The notes below the pieces were generated by a model that saw only the letters and a list, made by a program, of their open reading frames with translations, was not told the origin of the DNA and did no database searches. Below, one piece after another: positions 61,753-64,000 of a stretch of 64,000 bases of DNA. The stretch spans positions 1 to 64,000 of the forward strand of contig JADJJK010000013.1 in the NCBI GenBank assembly GCA_016706545.1, read 5' to 3'. Position numbers and translations under genes: made by a program. How positions within the stretch are numbered: position 1 is the first letter of the stretch; every line of letters begins with the position of its first letter. Origin of the DNA: Myxococcales bacterium. Its GTDB lineage: Bacteria > Myxococcota_A > Polyangia > Haliangiales > Haliangiaceae.

Positions 61753-62945
61753 CCGAGCCTGCGGCGCCCGCGGACCTGACCGCGATCATCTCCGCGCAAG
61801 CGCGCGCGCTGGGGTTTCACCGCGCCGCGGTGGTGCCCATCGATCCGCCCATCCCCATCCACGCATATGAGCAGTGGCTGCAGGCCGGCCACGCGGGCGA
61901 GATGACGTATCTGGCCGCGCCCGAGCACCTGGCGTGCCGCGCAGATCCTCGCCTGCTGCTGGCCGAGGCGCGCAGCATGGTGGTGGTGGCGCTCGCTCAC
62001 CAGCGCAGCGATCCGGCGCCGCCGCCAGGCCTGGTGTCCGTCGACAGGCTGCGCGGTCGCATCGCCCGCTACGCGAGGTCCGAGGACTATCACCTGGTGA
62101 TGCGCGATCGGCTGGTCCTGCTGGCGGACCGCCTGCGACAGGCGCTGGGCCGGCCGGTGCTGGCCAGGTCGTGCGTGGACGCCGCGCCGGTGCTGGAGCG
62201 CGCGTGGGCGGAGCGCGCCGGCCTCGGCTTCGTGGCCAAGAACACCATGCTCATCGCCCCGGGGCTCGGCTCGCACGTGATGCTGGGCGAGCTGCTCCTG
62301 GATCTTCCGCTGCCGGCGGCGGCGGAGCCGGACGCCGCGCGCGGGGCCAAGCGCCGCTGCGGCGACTGCCGGTCCTGCCTGGATGCGTGCCCCACCGGCG
62401 CCTTTGTCGACGCCTATGTGCTCGACGCCAGGCGGTGCATCTCGTACCTCACCATCGAGCACCGCGGCGCCATCCCGCGCGAGCTGCGGGCCGCGATCGG
62501 CGGCTGGATCTTCGGCTGCGATGTGTGCCAGGACGTGTGCCCGTTCAACGCTGGCGGCGGTGAGCCGCATGATCCGGCGCTGGCGGCGCGAGATCTGGAC
62601 CACGCCCTGCCTGACCTCCTGGAGCTGGCGGGCCACCACTCGAACCAGCTCCGCCGCTTCGTCAAGCGCACCTCCATGCGGCGGGTCACCCGCGATCAGC
62701 TCTTGCGCAACGTCGCGGTGGCGCTGGGCAACAGCGGCGACCTGCGCGCGGTGGCGGCGCTGGTGCCGCTCTTGGCCCACCGAGCCCCGCTGGTGCGCAG
62801 CCACGCGGCGTGGGCGCTGGGGCGCCTTTGCCCCCAGCCCGGCGCGCGCGCGGCGCTCGAGCAGCGGCTCGCCGTCGAGGACGACGCGGAGGTCAGCGCG
62901 GAGCTCGAGCTGGCGCTCGCCGACGCGGCGGCCGCCGGCGGCTGA
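61749..62945 (+). CDS. queG: Epoxyqueuosine reductase
   Basis: 398 residues. Cobalamin-dependent reductase of the last step of queuosine biosynthesis. The N-terminal domain has YARSEDYHLVMRDRL and CVDAAPVLERAWAERAGLGF with the catalytic Asp and AKNTMLI. Two 4Fe-4S motifs follow: CGDCRSCLDACP (about 204) and CDVCQDVCPFN. The C-terminus carries HEAT repeats (LRAVAALVPLLAHRAPLVR...), as in full-length QueG. GTG 61749 overlaps the preceding lipoprotein stop (GTGA). No other queuosine genes are in the window. Confidence 0.95.
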   Translation: MTEPAAPADLTAIISAQARALGFHRAAVVPIDPPIPIHAYEQWLQAGHAGEMTYLAAPEHLACRADPRLLLAEARSMVVVALAHQRSDPAPPPGLVSVDRLRGRIARYARSEDYHLVMRDRLVLLADRLRQALGRPVLARSCVDAAPVLERAWAERAGLGFVAKNTMLIAPGLGSHVMLGELLLDLPLPAAAEPDAARGAKRRCGDCRSCLDACPTGAFVDAYVLDARRCISYLTIEHRGAIPRELRAAIGGWIFGCDVCQDVCPFNAGGGEPHDPALAARDLDHALPDLLELAGHHSNQLRRFVKRTSMRRVTRDQLLRNVAVALGNSGDLRAVAALVPLLAHRAPLVRSHAAWALGRLCPQPGARAALEQRLAVEDDAEVSAELELALADAAAAGG

Positions 62946-62950
62946 CGTCG

Positions 62951-63853
62951 TCAGGGCGGCGTCAGGATGACTTTCTTGCCCGAGACCTGCTCTGCGGTGA
63001 GCCCGCCGATGATGCCGCGGCAGTTGCGCTCGGTGACGTTGGTGACCCGGAAGTTCGAGCCCTTGACGCCCGCGACTACGCCTTTCCAGCCATCGGCCAC
63101 GCCGGCGCTGGCGCCAGCGCTGACGATGAGGATCGTCGACTGGTCGTTCATGGTCGCGCGCAGCACCGTCGCGGTGACCGTGGTGGACGGCGGCTTCTCT
63201 TCTTCCGGCTTGGGTGGCCGCGGCCGCGGCTGGCCAGGCGTGCGGCGGACCACCACGGTCTTGCCGCGGCTGCCTGAGCCAGGCGTGTCGTCGATGACCG
63301 GCACCAGCGCCAGCGGGCGGAGGTACTGGACCTGGGCGGGAAAGTCAGAGGCCGCCTCGGTGAACTTGGGGGAGAACCTGACCTTCACCTCGTAGTCGGA
63401 GTTGTCGAGCCGGCCCTGCAGGTACAGGTGAATCAGGTACCGGCCAGCGAGCAGCCCCGCCGCCGAGCGCGTCTTGGTGAGCTCGCGAGCGTCCTCGTCG
63501 TCGGGGTCGGTGCCGGCCAGCACGCGGTTGCCAGGGCCGACGAGCTCGATCCCCAGATCGAAGTCGCCGGTGTCGTTCGCGGGGTTGGCCTCGACGGTGA
63601 CCTGCAGATCGCCGCTGCTTGGCAGGTCGACCGCGTACCACTTGGCTCGCTTCTGCGAGGCGTAGTCCAGCTCGCCGTCGGCTTTGCCTTCCTGCTTCTC
63701 GTCGAGCTTTATCGCCTTGGGGCTGCGCCATGGCGTGGCCTTGGCGGACTTGTACCCGTTGTGCTCGGGAATTGTCGGCCCACACGCGGTCACCGCGAGT
63801 GCGAGCCCGAACGTCAGCAACGTCAAGAGAAGGGTTGTGCGCCCACGCAGCAT
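62951..63853 (-). CDS. Lipoprotein with pre-peptidase-like beta domain
   Basis: 300 residues. Lipobox VTAC (Cys24) follows MLRGRTTLLLTLLTFGLALA. The region GELDYASQKRAKWYAVDLPSS to SDYEVKVRFSP resembles a bacterial pre-peptidase C-terminal (PPC) beta-sandwich. A Pro/Lys/Glu linker and a C-terminal OB-like domain follow (VTATVLRATMNDQSTILIV, VTNVTERNCRGIIG). Starts at ATG 63853, with a TGCTATGTT extended -10 just upstream, rather than the ATG at 63898, which lies upstream of that box. Ends 5 bp from the convergent queG stop. Function unknown. Confidence 0.78.
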   Translation of the reverse strand: MLRGRTTLLLTLLTFGLALAVTACGPTIPEHNGYKSAKATPWRSPKAIKLDEKQEGKADGELDYASQKRAKWYAVDLPSSGDLQVTVEANPANDTGDFDLGIELVGPGNRVLAGTDPDDEDARELTKTRSAAGLLAGRYLIHLYLQGRLDNSDYEVKVRFSPKFTEAASDFPAQVQYLRPLALVPVIDDTPGSGSRGKTVVVRRTPGQPRPRPPKPEEEKPPSTTVTATVLRATMNDQSTILIVSAGASAGVADGWKGVVAGVKGSNFRVTNVTERNCRGIIGGLTAEQVSGKKVILTPP

Positions 63854-63859
63854 GCCGAG

Positions 63860-63868
63860 AACATAGCA
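63860..63868 (-). promoter_or_regulatory. Extended -10 TGCTATGTT before the lipoprotein gene
   Basis: TGCTATGTT (63868-63860, minus strand) fits TGnTAnnnT and ends 6 nt before ATG 63853, implying a leaderless or near-leaderless transcript and excluding the ATG at 63898. Confidence 0.5.
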
Positions 63869-63913
63869 CGAGCCCTGTTGCCCCCGCCGATTGGACATGG
63901 CACACGGTTCTAG

Positions 63914-64000
63914 ATGTCGGTCCCCCGATGGCTGCTCGCCCTGGCCCTTGGAACGAGCGCCCCTGCGTGCTCGCAGAAGGTGGCCGGCGGCTCGGTGGAT
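63914..64000 (+). CDS. N-terminus of a lipoprotein (runs off the right edge)
   Basis: Twenty-nine residues are visible from ATG 63914: a signal with WLLALALGTSAPAC, Cys19 as lipidation site (atypical APAC lipobox), then polar residues. Divergent from the lipoprotein gene at 63853, 60 bp apart. Nothing can be said about the mature protein. Confidence 0.6.
   Translation, partial: MSVPRWLLALALGTSAPACSQKVAGGSVD

Overview
The window is about 70% GC with strong G/C third-position bias and dense, tightly packed genes. It carries five eukaryote-like Ser/Thr protein kinases (two with C-terminal PEGA domains), many lipoproteins and exported Ala/Pro-rich proteins, and GTG starts in many genes. Together these suggest a member of the Myxococcota (myxobacteria and relatives, formerly Deltaproteobacteria); no marker in the window gives a finer assignment. 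I see no rRNA, tRNA, CRISPR array, integrase or transposase. No gene-free stretch exceeds about 300 bases.

Layout. 1-4114 (minus): rhodanese-MoeB fusion, PEGA kinase and the first part of a divergent RNase Y-like protein. 4304-7172 (plus): a HesB/IscA Fe-S carrier behind a promoter with an embedded inverted repeat, a GlcD-like FAD oxidase and a lipoprotein. 7222-17505 (minus): a recC-recB-recD operon coupled by two 4-bp GTGA overlaps (recC frame is broken), and a diacylglycerol-kinase-like gene. 17771-26634 (plus): an orphan TaqI-type DNA methyltransferase, a lipoprotein, and then the most unusual segment: a PD-(D/E)XK (DUF559-like) nuclease, an unrecognised partner protein and a 1347-residue protein with two different P-loop ATPase modules. 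26686-33943: GlcF-like Fe-S protein, hisS, a kinase, an ABC-F ATPase, a small protein and an SDR. 33996-40031: a kinase with three PEGA repeats, divergent from a cluster of three exported proteins. 40204-46921: acyl-CoA ligase, ttcA, a kinase coupled to an exported TPR protein, and an aldo-keto reductase. 46982-52863 (plus): a fatty acid desaturase coupled to a sensor kinase and response regulator, HIT protein, aminopeptidase-like lipoprotein and a LysM/M74 murein endopeptidase. 53019-64000: kinase, exported protein, PrsW-like protease with an 18-residue repeat tail and a coupled zinc-ribbon protein, a 184-bp palindromic element, kamA, NUDIX, nth, lipoproteins and queG.

How the genes work together. 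RecBCD forms one repair machine. The desaturase/two-component group looks like a membrane-fluidity module. The nuclease/partner/dual-ATPase group reads as a DNA-processing or anti-mobile-element module, and the nearby methyltransferase may or may not belong to it. Most of the rest is housekeeping (hisS, ttcA, queG, nth, MoeB-like, HesB) interleaved with kinase signalling and envelope proteins.

Two features cut across the window. Four genes (recC, the partner gene in the nuclease cassette, one kinase and the desaturase) need a single frameshift to be intact, and in three of them the restored frame ends in an exact start/stop overlap with the next gene. Several genes have a -10-like box only 5-9 nt before the start codon, four of them with an identical TGCGGTA heptamer, which suggests leaderless or near-leaderless transcription.
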